From Actinomyces bovis (lineage in GTDB: Bacteria > Actinomycetota > Actinomycetes > Actinomycetales > Actinomycetaceae): a stretch of DNA of 64,000 nt. Position numbers and translations under genes: made by a program. The stretch is from assembly GCF_900444995.1 (NCBI RefSeq), contig NZ_UAPQ01000012.1:1-64000 (forward strand), in the 5' to 3' direction. Of the stretch, positions 18,461-29,874 are shown piece after piece (positions within the stretch are counted from its first letter, which is position 1; each line of letters starts with the position of its first letter). Below the pieces are notes generated by a model. That model was not told the origin of the DNA. It did not search any database and saw nothing but the letters and a program-made list of their open reading frames with translations.

Positions 18461-19921
18461 TCAGGCCGTCGGGAACCGGTAGCGGGTCCCTCTGTGTTTC
18501 CCGATTCTTTCGGCGAGCCCACGTCTAACGAGCTCGCCGAGCTCAGCGCGAGCGGTCGTTGAGTCAACCTGGGCAAATTGTCGATAGTCGCTGTTTGAGA
18601 GCTCCGCCCCCGAACGCATCCTGAGCAGGGCTTCCTTCTGTCCGGCAGATAGGCCTGCGAGATCAAGGGAGCCTAGCCAGGCCAGGTCCTTGTAGGTGTG
18701 AAGCGCATGGTTGGGGAAGCGCACGGTGAAACGCACGCCGTTGTCTGTGAAGCGCGGCGGCTCAAGGCCAGCTTCGGCAAGTGCTTGGCGGGTTGCCCGA
18801 ATGCCGGTGCCCATGGCCTCGATCACTCGGTCACCCGCACCCCCGACGTGTCGGCAGATCGTGTAGAGAAACTCATTTACAGCACTCTTACCATCTGGGG
18901 TTCCAAGCTGGTCGACCGATAAGCCCCACAGGCCGCCGGGGCTGGTCAGAACTAGGCCCGAATCAGTTAGGCGTAGCTCTACAGCGCGACCTGCCGTTGC
19001 CTCTGACAGGTCACGGTGGACCAGGGCGTTTGCCACAACTTCGCGGACTGCCACTAGGGGGATGGCGAAGGTGGTCTGTGAGCGTCCATCCCTGGAGACG
19101 ACCAGGGTGCTGCCGATGTTCTGTGACACCCACTCGACGGCGCCGTCGAGAATCTGTGGCAGTGCTCCGGTGAAATCCTTGCGGTTGCGACCCCGCTCGC
19201 CTTTTGCTTCTGCCTGCTTCGAGACAATGGCTGCGGTGAGGCTTAGGTGCGGAAGATGCTGTTGTGGGTAGGTGCCCAAGGCATAAAGTCCAGCGACTGT
19301 CGCTTCTCCGCTGTCTGTGATGGCGTTGAGGCGGAGCAGGATTTCCGCATCGGTGCAGGCTCTAAGTGCTGGGGTTGTCTGTCTGACGGAGATTGCGAAG
19401 TCTTTGACGGCCTGGTCATCTAGGTCGGCCCGAGACGTGCCAGGCACGGGTTCACGGTCATCGCGCGGGCGGTTATGCCGCCGTAGCAACTGCTGCTGTT
19501 CTTGGAGTGACATTGTGTAATCGCCGTCGTACTGCCGGATATACGCCTTGCCGTTCCAGGTGCAAGGCTTCTGGTTAACCGGCGCCTCGGAGACGTTGAG
19601 TGCAGCCACTTCGCGGGAGTCAAGGGTCAGGACGCGGACGTCCACTGTCAGCGGCACGCTCAACCCGCTGCGAGCCTGATTGGTGGCGCGTTCAGCGGTG
19701 TCGTGTGCATTGTCGAGGCCGACCACCGGGGCGTCGCCGCGCTCGTTGACGCCCAGAAGGACCGAGCCGCCCCCAGGCAGGTTGCCGAAGGCGCAAAGCG
19801 TTGGCCCCAGACTCTTAGCTGAGTACTCAGAGAAGGTCTTGACCTCTAGGTCCAGGCAGTCGCCACCTTCGAGAGAGAGCCTCGCGAGCGCCTCCTGGAG
19901 CTCGTTGGTTGTCGTGATCAT
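18461..19921 (-). CDS. AlbA_2 / HATPase_c_4 regulator with C-terminal winged helix (second copy)
   Basis: A 486-residue protein with ATG at 19921 (MITTTNELQEAL); an in-frame TTG at 19939 is a weaker alternative. Domain order: AlbA_2 at about residues 20-140 (LEVKTFSE, FGNLPGGGSVLLGVNE, YIRQYDGDY), an ATP-binding HATPase_c_4 at about 270-400 (AVREVVANALVHRDLSE, SPGGLWG, EAMGTGIRATRQAL), and a winged helix at the end (LSNSDYRQFAQVDSTTARAELGELVRRGL). It belongs to the same group as the gene at 5817-7562 but is clearly diverged. It is transcribed divergently from the cas operon, and iteron arrays of its own kind lie at both ends. Probably an autoregulated regulator or defence-linked switch; function unproven. 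Confidence 0.85.
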   Translation of the reverse strand: MITTTNELQEALARLSLEGGDCLDLEVKTFSEYSAKSLGPTLCAFGNLPGGGSVLLGVNERGDAPVVGLDNAHDTAERATNQARSGLSVPLTVDVRVLTLDSREVAALNVSEAPVNQKPCTWNGKAYIRQYDGDYTMSLQEQQQLLRRHNRPRDDREPVPGTSRADLDDQAVKDFAISVRQTTPALRACTDAEILLRLNAITDSGEATVAGLYALGTYPQQHLPHLSLTAAIVSKQAEAKGERGRNRKDFTGALPQILDGAVEWVSQNIGSTLVVSRDGRSQTTFAIPLVAVREVVANALVHRDLSEATAGRAVELRLTDSGLVLTSPGGLWGLSVDQLGTPDGKSAVNEFLYTICRHVGGAGDRVIEAMGTGIRATRQALAEAGLEPPRFTDNGVRFTVRFPNHALHTYKDLAWLGSLDLAGLSAGQKEALLRMRSGAELSNSDYRQFAQVDSTTARAELGELVRRGLAERIGKHRGTRYRFPTA

Positions 19922-19927
19922 GGATCG

Positions 19928-20065
19928 ATTATCTCTCAAGAGGGGTTGTTATCTCAATAAGTTGGGTAGTTATCTATGTCCACACTCTAGTTATCTCATA
20001 ACAAGGGATAGTTATCTCATAACTGCGGTCAGTTATCTCAATCAAGGTGGAAGTTAGGTGCGTTG
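19928..20065 (+). repeat. Upstream iteron array: seven 20-21-bp units (GTTATCTCATAAC type)
   Basis: Units start at 19928, 19948, 19969, 19990, 20011, 20032 and a degenerate one at 20053; all spacings are 21 bp except the first (20). Units 19990 and 20011 are perfect GTTAT-CTC-ATAAC palindromes. The first unit lies 7 bp upstream of the AlbA_2 ATG, so protein bound here would block its promoter or ribosome entry. The 21-bp period places all units on one face of the helix. Confidence 0.9.
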
Positions 20066-20140
20066 GAGGGTGGGGGCTGGGATCGGCGGGTTGTGAGCGA
20101 CGACGCCGTAGACTGGGGGAGCGCCAAGGCTCGCGTCCGG

Positions 20141-20241
20141 CATCTAGCTGGGCGTGATCGCCTGCTTCATTGAGGGTATGTGGTGCGGTCGAATGGGGCG
20201 CCCGAGCTGTTGCCGCCACTAGGTGGCACTTCACTCAGACC
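20141..20241 (+). ncRNA. Cryptic mini-CRISPR: candidate cas-regulating crRNA-like RNA
   Basis: Two degenerate copies of the CRISPR repeat flank a 32-nt spacer-like segment. The first (20141-20176) is 36 nt and keeps CTTCATTGAGG at the 3' end plus AGCT; its stem is replaced by GGCG-TGAT-CGCC. The second (20209-20241) keeps GTTGC at the 5' end and GCACTTCA in the 3' handle, with the stem replaced by GCCAC-TAG-GTGGC. Both keep a central hairpin, which suggests the RNA fold is under selection. The spacer (20177-20208) resembles the cas promoter region at 20275-20296. A possible -10 element TAGACT lies at 20109-20114. Similar cas-regulating RNAs are known in some other type I and V systems. Expression is unproven. 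Confidence 0.65.
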
Positions 20242-20274
20242 GCTTCCGCGAGGGGTCCTATCAATCGGATCTAC

Positions 20275-20336
20275 TATGTAGTGTGCTTGAAAGGGGTAGG
20301 GAAAGACTTGCGCACTCGGTGATCTAGGCCTAGCAT
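20275..20336 (+). promoter_or_regulatory. Putative cas operon promoter and cryptic-crRNA target
   Basis: A plausible promoter is -35 TTGCGC (20308-20313), a 17-nt spacer, then -10 TAGCAT (20331-20336). Just upstream, 20275-20296 matches the first 22 nt of the cryptic spacer at 17 positions, on the same strand. The preceding trinucleotide is TAC (20272-20274), which would be in the PAM position. An R-loop starting here would cover or abut the -35 element. Confidence 0.5.
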
Positions 20337-20379
20337 CTCTGTTTGTAATCGATCCGGCCTATCTCGACGAGGAGATCTC

Positions 20380-21582
20380 ATGTCTGCCGTACACGTCATC
20401 ACTCTTAAGCACCTTCAAGCAGCCTGCAGCCCGGGCGGCGCCAGTGTTCTGACCTCCGTAACCAAACTCGAGCCAGCGGCTGGCCCACACGCCTCCGTCG
20501 CCCCTGCGAAGTTCAGCGCCCGCGGGAACTCGGTCTTCGCCTACGAGCGCCGCTTCTACGACGGCGCCCCGGTCAACGTAGTCCTAATTGATTCCAAGCA
20601 GTCGCAGAACAACCGCGGTGAGGCGGCGATCGCCACGGCTATCGCCGATGGAGACCCAATCCTCTCGCGCATCCCCCGCATCGAACTCGTCTTCCCGGAT
20701 GGTGCGAGCTTCACGGACCTGGACCTGCCTCACCGTGCCTTTGATGGCCAGATCAGGGCTGGCGCGATAAACGGGAAGTCAGTGACGGCGGCGCCTGAGT
20801 ACCGGAGCCTTCGGGATGCCACAGTCACCCACGCGCGCCCACTGCTCGAGCGCAGCCCCATGACACTGCTGCTGGGTGGCTGGGATGCCTCCCGTAAGAG
20901 TCACCAGGGCCGTTACCGCAGCATCCTGGTGGGCGAGATCATCGGCATTCTTGCTGACCAGGAGGGTGCTGCCGAGGTCAACCAGTCGAAGCGCGGTGGT
21001 GCCCGGATCGACCCCCTAGGCATGCACATCGACCTGCCGGACAAACAGCGCAAGGCGATCGCTGATGCGCAGAAGGCTGAGCTATCCCGTAAGACCTACG
21101 ACGGTGCCGTCGGCCCGAAAGGCAAACCCTCCAACCTTGGTCTGGGGGGAATCCCACCGATGCTTGAACAGCTCGGCGGCGTCAGCTGCCGGGAGATTAT
21201 CCGCTCGCATGTGCTCAGCTTCGCGGCTCTGCGCGCCCTGCGCTTCGACTCCGTCACGCCACAGGGTGACGTCGCCTGCCGGATGGTGCTCGCTGCCCTC
21301 GCGCTGAACGCCCTGGCACGCTCTGACGCCGAGTTGCTCCTACGCGCAAACTGCGACCTGGTTGAGGCAGGCCCCGCCGTCGTGACCCTGGACAAGCGCT
21401 ATGGCGAGAAGGAGGAGTTCTCCCCCCTCACAATCGAGCAGGCCCAGGAACTCCTCAGTGAGGCCATCGCTTATGCGGAGAAGGAAGCAGGGCTGGTGTG
21501 GGACGGTTCCGTACTCAGGGTTGACGGAAACCCTGACGTTCAGGAGGCGGCGGGCGACGCTGACCGTGACGAGGACGCCTGA
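20380..21582 (+). CDS. csb1: Type I-G CRISPR protein Csb1 (Cas7)
   Basis: A 400-residue Cas7-family backbone subunit (GSU0053-type). Recognisable segments are PRIELVFPDG, the highly typical LLLGGWDASRKSHQGRYRSILVGEIIG (residues ~165-190) and GLGGIPPMLEQLGGVSCREIIRSHVLSFAALRALRF. Several copies would coat the crRNA in Cascade and impose the 6-nt periodicity of target pairing. ATG at 20380 follows GAGGAGATCTC. It is the first gene of the operon and its stop overlaps the csb2 start. Confidence 0.9.
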   Translation: MSAVHVITLKHLQAACSPGGASVLTSVTKLEPAAGPHASVAPAKFSARGNSVFAYERRFYDGAPVNVVLIDSKQSQNNRGEAAIATAIADGDPILSRIPRIELVFPDGASFTDLDLPHRAFDGQIRAGAINGKSVTAAPEYRSLRDATVTHARPLLERSPMTLLLGGWDASRKSHQGRYRSILVGEIIGILADQEGAAEVNQSKRGGARIDPLGMHIDLPDKQRKAIADAQKAELSRKTYDGAVGPKGKPSNLGLGGIPPMLEQLGGVSCREIIRSHVLSFAALRALRFDSVTPQGDVACRMVLAALALNALARSDAELLLRANCDLVEAGPAVVTLDKRYGEKEEFSPLTIEQAQELLSEAIAYAEKEAGLVWDGSVLRVDGNPDVQEAAGDADRDEDA

Positions 21583-23129
21583 TGACAAGCGTCGGCATCA
21601 CCGCGAGATTTCCGCTGGGGGTGTACCACGGGCATGCAGCAGACGGCAGCGCCGACTCATTCCCGACGCCGTTGCGCCTGTTTTCCGCCCTGGTTAACTC
21701 GGCTTACACAGGCACAACCACTGGCCCCGATGGCGCCTTGTCAGCAGCGACCTTGGAAGCGCTGAACTGGCTGGAAAACAACCCGCCAAGGGGCTTGTAC
21801 CTGCCACCAAGCAGTCCTGTTAATCCAAGTCAAACTAGCAGGGTCGCCTACCGCAAGACCGGCACCATAGAAAAGAAACAACCGAAGATCGCCCCCAAGA
21901 TGATCTCCGATGGCATTGCCCTGGCAGGCAAATTCGGTTGGATTTGGGAAGAGATGCCGGACTCCGTAAGAGAAATCCTGGCCCGCCTCTGTGAAGATGT
22001 TCCTTGCCTTGGTGAGATGGACAGTCCGGTCGTGTTGGAGGTGAGCAAGGCCGAGCCGAACTGGACCTGGCTGCCAGAAGCCACGGCCTTCACCCCCGGT
22101 GGACGGCGCGTGCCCGTGCCTGCTGTTGGGCGCCGGGCCGTGTTGGAGGCTTTGCACCAAGATTCTCGGCCACGCAAGGCACCGACAGAGAGCGCTGACC
22201 GCTTAGGTGAGACCAGCGACGCCGTCAGGCCATTTCCTGTGTCCATAGAGTGCACACGAGTGCTTCACTACGCGCCCAGGGGCCTGGAACGTCCAAGCAT
22301 GGGCTCACCTTGGAGTGATGTGCTTGTATTCCGCACTGAGGCAGGCGCGGGTGTGCTTCCTGCCGAGCAGCGGCTTGATTGGTGTGTCGGCTTCCACCGC
22401 GCGCTAGTTAGTCGGATTGGTGACGGGACGCCGTCCGTCATCACTGGTCGCTACCCGACTGACCGCTCAGTGCCAGCAAACCGCGTAGCTATTCAGTATC
22501 TTCCGGAGAGCTTGCTCTCTCTGTCGAATATCAAGCTGGATCATCCGGCACCAGGCGTCTTCTTGGTGATGATTCCAAGTGACATCAGCACGGATGACCT
22601 GAATGTCCTTATTGCGGCTCTAGCAGGCATGACCTACGTGACCTCGCGTTGGGGAAGGCTGCGCCTGCGGCGCCACGATGAGTTGGTCCTGACATCAGAG
22701 TTCTGGCATGCCCCGGCTGCGGGGGCGGTGCGCTTGTGGTCCCCAACGCCCGTCGCCGTGCCAGAGGTGACTCGACAAAAAGGCCCATGGACCTTTGAGG
22801 ACGCCATTTTGCTGTCCCTTGGTTTTGTCTGGCGGGACCGGCTTGAGCCGGTGGGCAAAGGCACGCAGGGGTACCGGTCCCTGGTTAAACAGGTTAGGGA
22901 GCGTGGCGCCGGGGTGAGTTGGTATCGCCGGACTGTCAAGAGCCCGTCCTCGTATGCGCACCGCATGCCCGAAGGCATGGTCGCCCAGCCATATACGGCT
23001 GTGCTGAGTTCTGGGGAGCTCACGGGCAACCAGGAACTTGTGGCAATCGGACAGAGCCGACACCTGGGCGGTGGGTTGCTCGCGCCGGTAGACCTGCCCG
23101 CAGAACTAGCTGAATCCCTGAAGAGGTGA
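21582..23129 (+). CDS. csb2: Type I-G CRISPR protein Csb2 (Cas5-Cas6 fusion)
   Basis: A 515-residue GSU0054-type protein. The N-terminal half is Cas5-like, starting with a RAMP strand and the FPTPLRLFSALVNSAY segment. The C-terminal half is Cas6-like and ends with the Gly-rich loop GQSRHLGGGLLAP. It should process pre-crRNA at the UUCG-capped repeat hairpin and hold the 5' handle of the crRNA. No separate cas6 exists in the operon, consistent with the fusion. ATG at 21582 overlaps the csb1 stop (TGATG). Confidence 0.88.
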   Translation: MTSVGITARFPLGVYHGHAADGSADSFPTPLRLFSALVNSAYTGTTTGPDGALSAATLEALNWLENNPPRGLYLPPSSPVNPSQTSRVAYRKTGTIEKKQPKIAPKMISDGIALAGKFGWIWEEMPDSVREILARLCEDVPCLGEMDSPVVLEVSKAEPNWTWLPEATAFTPGGRRVPVPAVGRRAVLEALHQDSRPRKAPTESADRLGETSDAVRPFPVSIECTRVLHYAPRGLERPSMGSPWSDVLVFRTEAGAGVLPAEQRLDWCVGFHRALVSRIGDGTPSVITGRYPTDRSVPANRVAIQYLPESLLSLSNIKLDHPAPGVFLVMIPSDISTDDLNVLIAALAGMTYVTSRWGRLRLRRHDELVLTSEFWHAPAAGAVRLWSPTPVAVPEVTRQKGPWTFEDAILLSLGFVWRDRLEPVGKGTQGYRSLVKQVRERGAGVSWYRRTVKSPSSYAHRMPEGMVAQPYTAVLSSGELTGNQELVAIGQSRHLGGGLLAPVDLPAELAESLKR

Positions 23130-23134
23130 GGAAC

Positions 23135-25825
23135 ATGATCAGCGTTGATGAGTTTGCTGACTTCTTCGCGGCCATTCACGACGGCGAACGCCCCTTTGCT
23201 TGGCAGGAGGAATTGCTCCATGCCCTCGTGAACGATGGGTGCTGGCCAGACCAAATCGCAGCACCAACAGGCTCTGGCAAGTCAGCGGTCGTTGAGATCC
23301 ACGTCTTTGCCAACGCTCTTGCGGCCTGCGGTCAGGGGGCGCGTGTACCTAGGCGGCTCGCCGTCGTCGTGAATCGGCGCGCGCTAACTGACGCGCACGC
23401 AGACCGGGCCGCCCAACTCCAGCGTCTGCTTAAAGAGGCCCCAGATGGCGGCGTTGTGGCAAGAGTCCGGGAGGCACTTGCGAGCTTGTGGGTGGAGGGG
23501 CGCAATCAGAGCGGCCCGCTGATGCTGGCAGTAATGCGCGGCGCAGCGGCGATTGACCGTGACTGGCTGGATGCGCCTGAGGCCTGTGGGGTCTTGTGTA
23601 TGACTCCTGCGATGTGGGGGTCAAGCCTGCTATTCCGGTCATATGGGGCCTGGCCCTTCGCACGGCCACGCCTGGCTGGTTTGCTTGCCTTAGATGCGGC
23701 CGTCGTCGTTGACGAGGCTCACCTGAGTCGGCAGTTGCTTGTGACGGCCCGGCGGGTCGCGGAACTCGTGGGCGCCAGTGCGCACAAGCTCGGCGTTCCG
23801 GCCCTACAAGCAGTGGAGATGACGGCGACGCCGACGAGCAACCAGGGCCGAGTCGTCGCTGTGACGGAGCAGGCGGTCTTAAAGGACTCGTGTCTGGCTG
23901 CACGAGTCGGTGCACCCAAGTCGGTCCTATATGTCCCGACCGGCACCTGGCCCACCAACGGCAAGATGACTCAAAAGTACCTTGAGGTAATCGTGGACCA
24001 AGTGGCTACTCAGGTGGCTGAGGCGCAGAGCTGGGCAGCGACGGGACCGCGGACAGTGGGCTGCGTCCTGAACCGGGTTGATTCAGCGATCCGTGTGGCA
24101 CAGGCTCTGCGCGAGCGAGGCCTGCGTTGCCGCACCTGGGTGGGCAGGATGCGTCCCTGGGATCTGAAGATGATGCGGCGGGAGGACCCTGACCTGTTCA
24201 CCACAGTGGGTTCAGATCAAGTTGATGTGCTGATCGCGACCCAGACTGTGGAAGTCGGGGTGGATCTAGACCTAGCGGCCCTGGTGACTGAGCTAGCTTC
24301 AGGTAGCGCGATCGCTCAGCGGGCTGGTCGAGTTAACCGTATGGCGCGCAGGCAGCGCGGGCCGGTGGTGGTGGTCGGGCCAGAGCTCAAAGCCAAGCTT
24401 GCGGATGATGTTCTGCCATACCAGGCAGCTGATCTGCGATCCGCGCGGGCTTGGGTGCTGGAACGCCAGGCTGTGGGTGACCTTTCGCCGTTGGCGGTGG
24501 TGTCTGCGCCGCCACCGGCAGAAGAGCCTCGCAGAATCCTTTGGCAGCGGCCTGAGCCATGGGATGTGAACCTGTGGGCTAGGACTTCACAGCGACTCGT
24601 GATTGAGCCAGAGCTTGACCTGTGGTTGCGCGATGACCTGGACCCAGAGGTTGATGGCGTGGGAGTTGTGCTGAGGGAGTTGGCGCAACTGCCAGACTCC
24701 TTGGCTTGTGAGTCGCTGCTGAGGGAACTGGAGCCGCAGGACGAGGAGGTCTTCCCGACCAACATCGGTGCGCTCCGCGAACTCGTTCGGCGGATTGCGG
24801 AAGTTAAGTCCGGGCCTTTGGAACGTTCAGTGCTTTGGCGGGACGGCGCGCCATTCCCGAGCTGGCAGGCGCTAGTTGATCAGGGTGAGGATAAGGCTTC
24901 TCGGGAGCTGCGCCCGGGTGACCTGTTGGTCCTGGATTCCGGAGTCCCATTGCTGACGGAGAACGTCGTCACTTCGGACGGCAAGGAGAAGGGGCACGCG
25001 GTGCCGTTGGCGGCTTTCCGTGAGTTTGCTGGCAAGGGCGCCAGTTTGGTCAGCGACGTCGTAGGCGTGGTGACGGATCCCGAGGAGTTAAAGGCCTTTG
25101 CCGATCTCACAGAAGAGGAGATTGCTGCGCGACTCGGCGGGACAATCGCCTTGCCTCCTGGGTGGCAAGAGGGAGAAGCCCCAGCCTGGGTGGTGGTGCG
25201 TGACGCAAACACGGTCTCCTGCGAAGCTGACCAGCACTCGATGTTGTCAGCTCGGGGGCGTGTAGGCCTAGAGGAACACAATGCCGCCGTTGCCCAGCGG
25301 GCACTGGCCTTTGGGAGGAGCCTGGGGGTGGCAGAGCAGGTTTCTGGGCTGCTGGCCGAGGCGGGGCGATGGCACGACGTCGGCAAGGCGGATGTGCGTT
25401 TCCAACGGGCGCTTTGGCGAAAGGATCCTGAAGGGTGCGAACTGCTCGCAAAGAGCGGTGCCACCAATCCCAAGGTGATCAAGCGAGCATGGGCGGACTC
25501 GGGGTTGCCGGGAGGTTGGCGGCATGAACTTGCTTCAGCGGCAGCCTATTGGGACAGCTGTGAGGCCGCCGGGCAGCCTGTGGAGGACCGTGAACTCGTC
25601 ACCAGGTTGGTTGGCACTAGCCATGGCCGAGGGCGCCCTATGTTCGACCACAGCGTTGAGCAGGCCGGGCCGGGACCTGTGGAAGCACTAGCCGAACTGA
25701 TTGGCGAGGGCGAATGGGAGTCGGTTGTGGCCAGGACGGACCGCAACTGGGGGCCTTGGGGCACCGCTTATTTGGAGGGCCTACTGCGAGCGGCTGGCTG
25801 CACGATCTCGGCGGAAGGGAAGTAG
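23135..25825 (+). CDS. cas3: Cas3 helicase-nuclease, type I-G (helicase first, HD last)
   Basis: An 896-residue effector that unwinds and degrades the target DNA. ATG at 23135 follows AGGTGAGG; a GTG at 23126 is in frame. The SF2 helicase is N-terminal: Walker A PTGSGKS (~45-51), DEAH at 193-196, the motif III-like EMTATPT and motif VI QRAGRVNRM. The HD nuclease is C-terminal, with WHDVGKADVRFQ (His746/747-Asp748 region) and upstream histidines in ADQHSML and EEHNAA. This helicase-HD order is the reverse of most type I Cas3 proteins and typical of the former I-U subtype. All motifs are intact. Confidence 0.92.
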   Translation: MISVDEFADFFAAIHDGERPFAWQEELLHALVNDGCWPDQIAAPTGSGKSAVVEIHVFANALAACGQGARVPRRLAVVVNRRALTDAHADRAAQLQRLLKEAPDGGVVARVREALASLWVEGRNQSGPLMLAVMRGAAAIDRDWLDAPEACGVLCMTPAMWGSSLLFRSYGAWPFARPRLAGLLALDAAVVVDEAHLSRQLLVTARRVAELVGASAHKLGVPALQAVEMTATPTSNQGRVVAVTEQAVLKDSCLAARVGAPKSVLYVPTGTWPTNGKMTQKYLEVIVDQVATQVAEAQSWAATGPRTVGCVLNRVDSAIRVAQALRERGLRCRTWVGRMRPWDLKMMRREDPDLFTTVGSDQVDVLIATQTVEVGVDLDLAALVTELASGSAIAQRAGRVNRMARRQRGPVVVVGPELKAKLADDVLPYQAADLRSARAWVLERQAVGDLSPLAVVSAPPPAEEPRRILWQRPEPWDVNLWARTSQRLVIEPELDLWLRDDLDPEVDGVGVVLRELAQLPDSLACESLLRELEPQDEEVFPTNIGALRELVRRIAEVKSGPLERSVLWRDGAPFPSWQALVDQGEDKASRELRPGDLLVLDSGVPLLTENVVTSDGKEKGHAVPLAAFREFAGKGASLVSDVVGVVTDPEELKAFADLTEEEIAARLGGTIALPPGWQEGEAPAWVVVRDANTVSCEADQHSMLSARGRVGLEEHNAAVAQRALAFGRSLGVAEQVSGLLAEAGRWHDVGKADVRFQRALWRKDPEGCELLAKSGATNPKVIKRAWADSGLPGGWRHELASAAAYWDSCEAAGQPVEDRELVTRLVGTSHGRGRPMFDHSVEQAGPGPVEALAELIGEGEWESVVARTDRNWGPWGTAYLEGLLRAAGCTISAEGK

Positions 25826-25829
25826 CACC

Positions 25830-28767
<2,938 letters not shown>

Positions 28768-28944
28768 CGCGAGCGCTCCGATGGTCCTGATTTGCCCGGG
28801 GAGTGCTCGCGGTCCGTTTGGCCTGCGGTTGCGAGGGTCTTGGGCAGGAAGCAACTGCTTCCAGGCTGTTCAAGGGGGCCAGTTGGTGGAGCGCTCGCGG
28901 GAGTGCCGTACAGCGGCGGAAACTTGCGGTATTCTGAAGGGACT
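28768..28944 (+). promoter_or_regulatory. CRISPR leader
   Basis: This 177-bp non-coding stretch separates cas2 from the first repeat and is less AT-rich than many leaders. Polarity is inferred from position next to cas2 and from decay of the repeats at the far end. Its last bases, TATTCTGAAGGGACT, abut the first repeat. Confidence 0.6.
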
Positions 28945-29772
28945 GTTGCAGCTCTTTCGAGAGCTGCACTTCATTGAGGCCAGACCGGCCAGCAATGCTG
29001 GCGTCGACGGCAAGTTGCAGCTCTTTCGAGAGCTGCACTTCATTGAGGCCTCGGCACGGCCGCCGCTGTTACCGCCCTGTTGTGGGGTTGCAGCTCTTTC
29101 GAGAGCTGCACTTCATTGAGGCAAGTCGTTAGACTTAGAATCCGACATTGTAGGCGTTGTTGCAGCTCTTTCGAGAGCTGCACTTCATTGAGGCCCGAAA
29201 TTATCCGTCGTGCGCTCACGGACTTCCTGGTTGCAGCTCTTTCGAGAGCTGCACTTCATTGAGGCAAAAGTATAGTGGGAAACAAAGCCTGGACAAACGT
29301 TGTTGCAGCTCTTTCGAGAGCTGCACTTCATTGAGGCTATGCGGCGGGCACGTCCTTGCTCACCATCTTGGAGTTGCAGCTCTTTCGAGAGCTGCACTTC
29401 ATTGAGGCGAGCGCAAGCACCACCAGCCCCACGATCACGGACGCCGAGTTGCAGCTCTTTCGAGAGCTGCACTTCATTGAGGCAACGAAATCGCGTTCAC
29501 GTGCGATCAATTCAGACTTGTTGCAGCTCTTTCGAGAGCTGCACTTCATTGAGGCCCAGTGGGGTTCAGCATATCCCGCCGTCACATCCCCGGTTGCAGC
29601 TCTTTCGAGAGCTGCACTTCATTGAGGCAAGAGGGGACTCTCGCTCCCACCCTCACCCTCATCGTTGCAGCTCTTTCGAGAGCTGCACTTCATTGAGGCC
29701 ACCTGCCTGGACACGCCGTGCTCATATGGACGCAGTGTTGCAGCTCTTTCGAGAGCTGCACTTCATTGAGGC
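28945..29772 (+). CRISPR. CRISPR array, leader-proximal block: 12 repeats, 11 spacers
   Basis: Twelve identical 36-nt repeats start at 28945, 29014, 29087, 29159, 29230, 29302, 29373, 29448, 29520, 29593, 29664 and 29737. Spacers are 33-39 nt (33, 37, 36, 35, 36, 35, 39, 36, 37, 35, 37) and all different. The repeat begins GTTGCAGCTC and ends CTTCATTGAGGC. Its central hairpin is GCAGCTCT-TTCG-AGAGCTGC, an 8-bp perfect stem capped by a UUCG tetraloop. No spacer was seen to match elsewhere in the window. Confidence 0.98.
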
Positions 29773-29874
29773 CCGAAGGTCGCCGGGACTAGTAATGCCT
29801 GGCAGGTTGAGCATTGTCGCGTCATGCGGCGGTGGATAGAAGTAGGCCTTCCACCGCGCGAGCTCATCATCCAT
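29773..29874 (-). pseudogene. Fic toxin, N-terminal fragment (34 codons)
   Basis: The ATG at 29874 overlaps the antitoxin stop (TGATG), as in vbhA-vbhT-type operons. The peptide MDDELARWKAYFYPP and the following LPGITSPGDLR resemble the N-terminus of Fic toxins (tryptophan and YFYP, then a G-I-T-x-P-x-x-L segment). After codon 34 the frame runs straight into CRISPR repeat 12, so the Fic core with its catalytic histidine is absent. It cannot be functional. Confidence 0.75.

Noticed and set aside
28981-29736. Self-targeting by array spacers
   Set aside because: Reading each of the 11 spacers against the window gave no convincing match. A genome-wide search would be needed.
29300-29839. Plus-strand open frame with repeated LQLFRELHFIEA and CSSFESCTSLR
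   Set aside because: It is a translation of the CRISPR repeats in different frames, not a protein.
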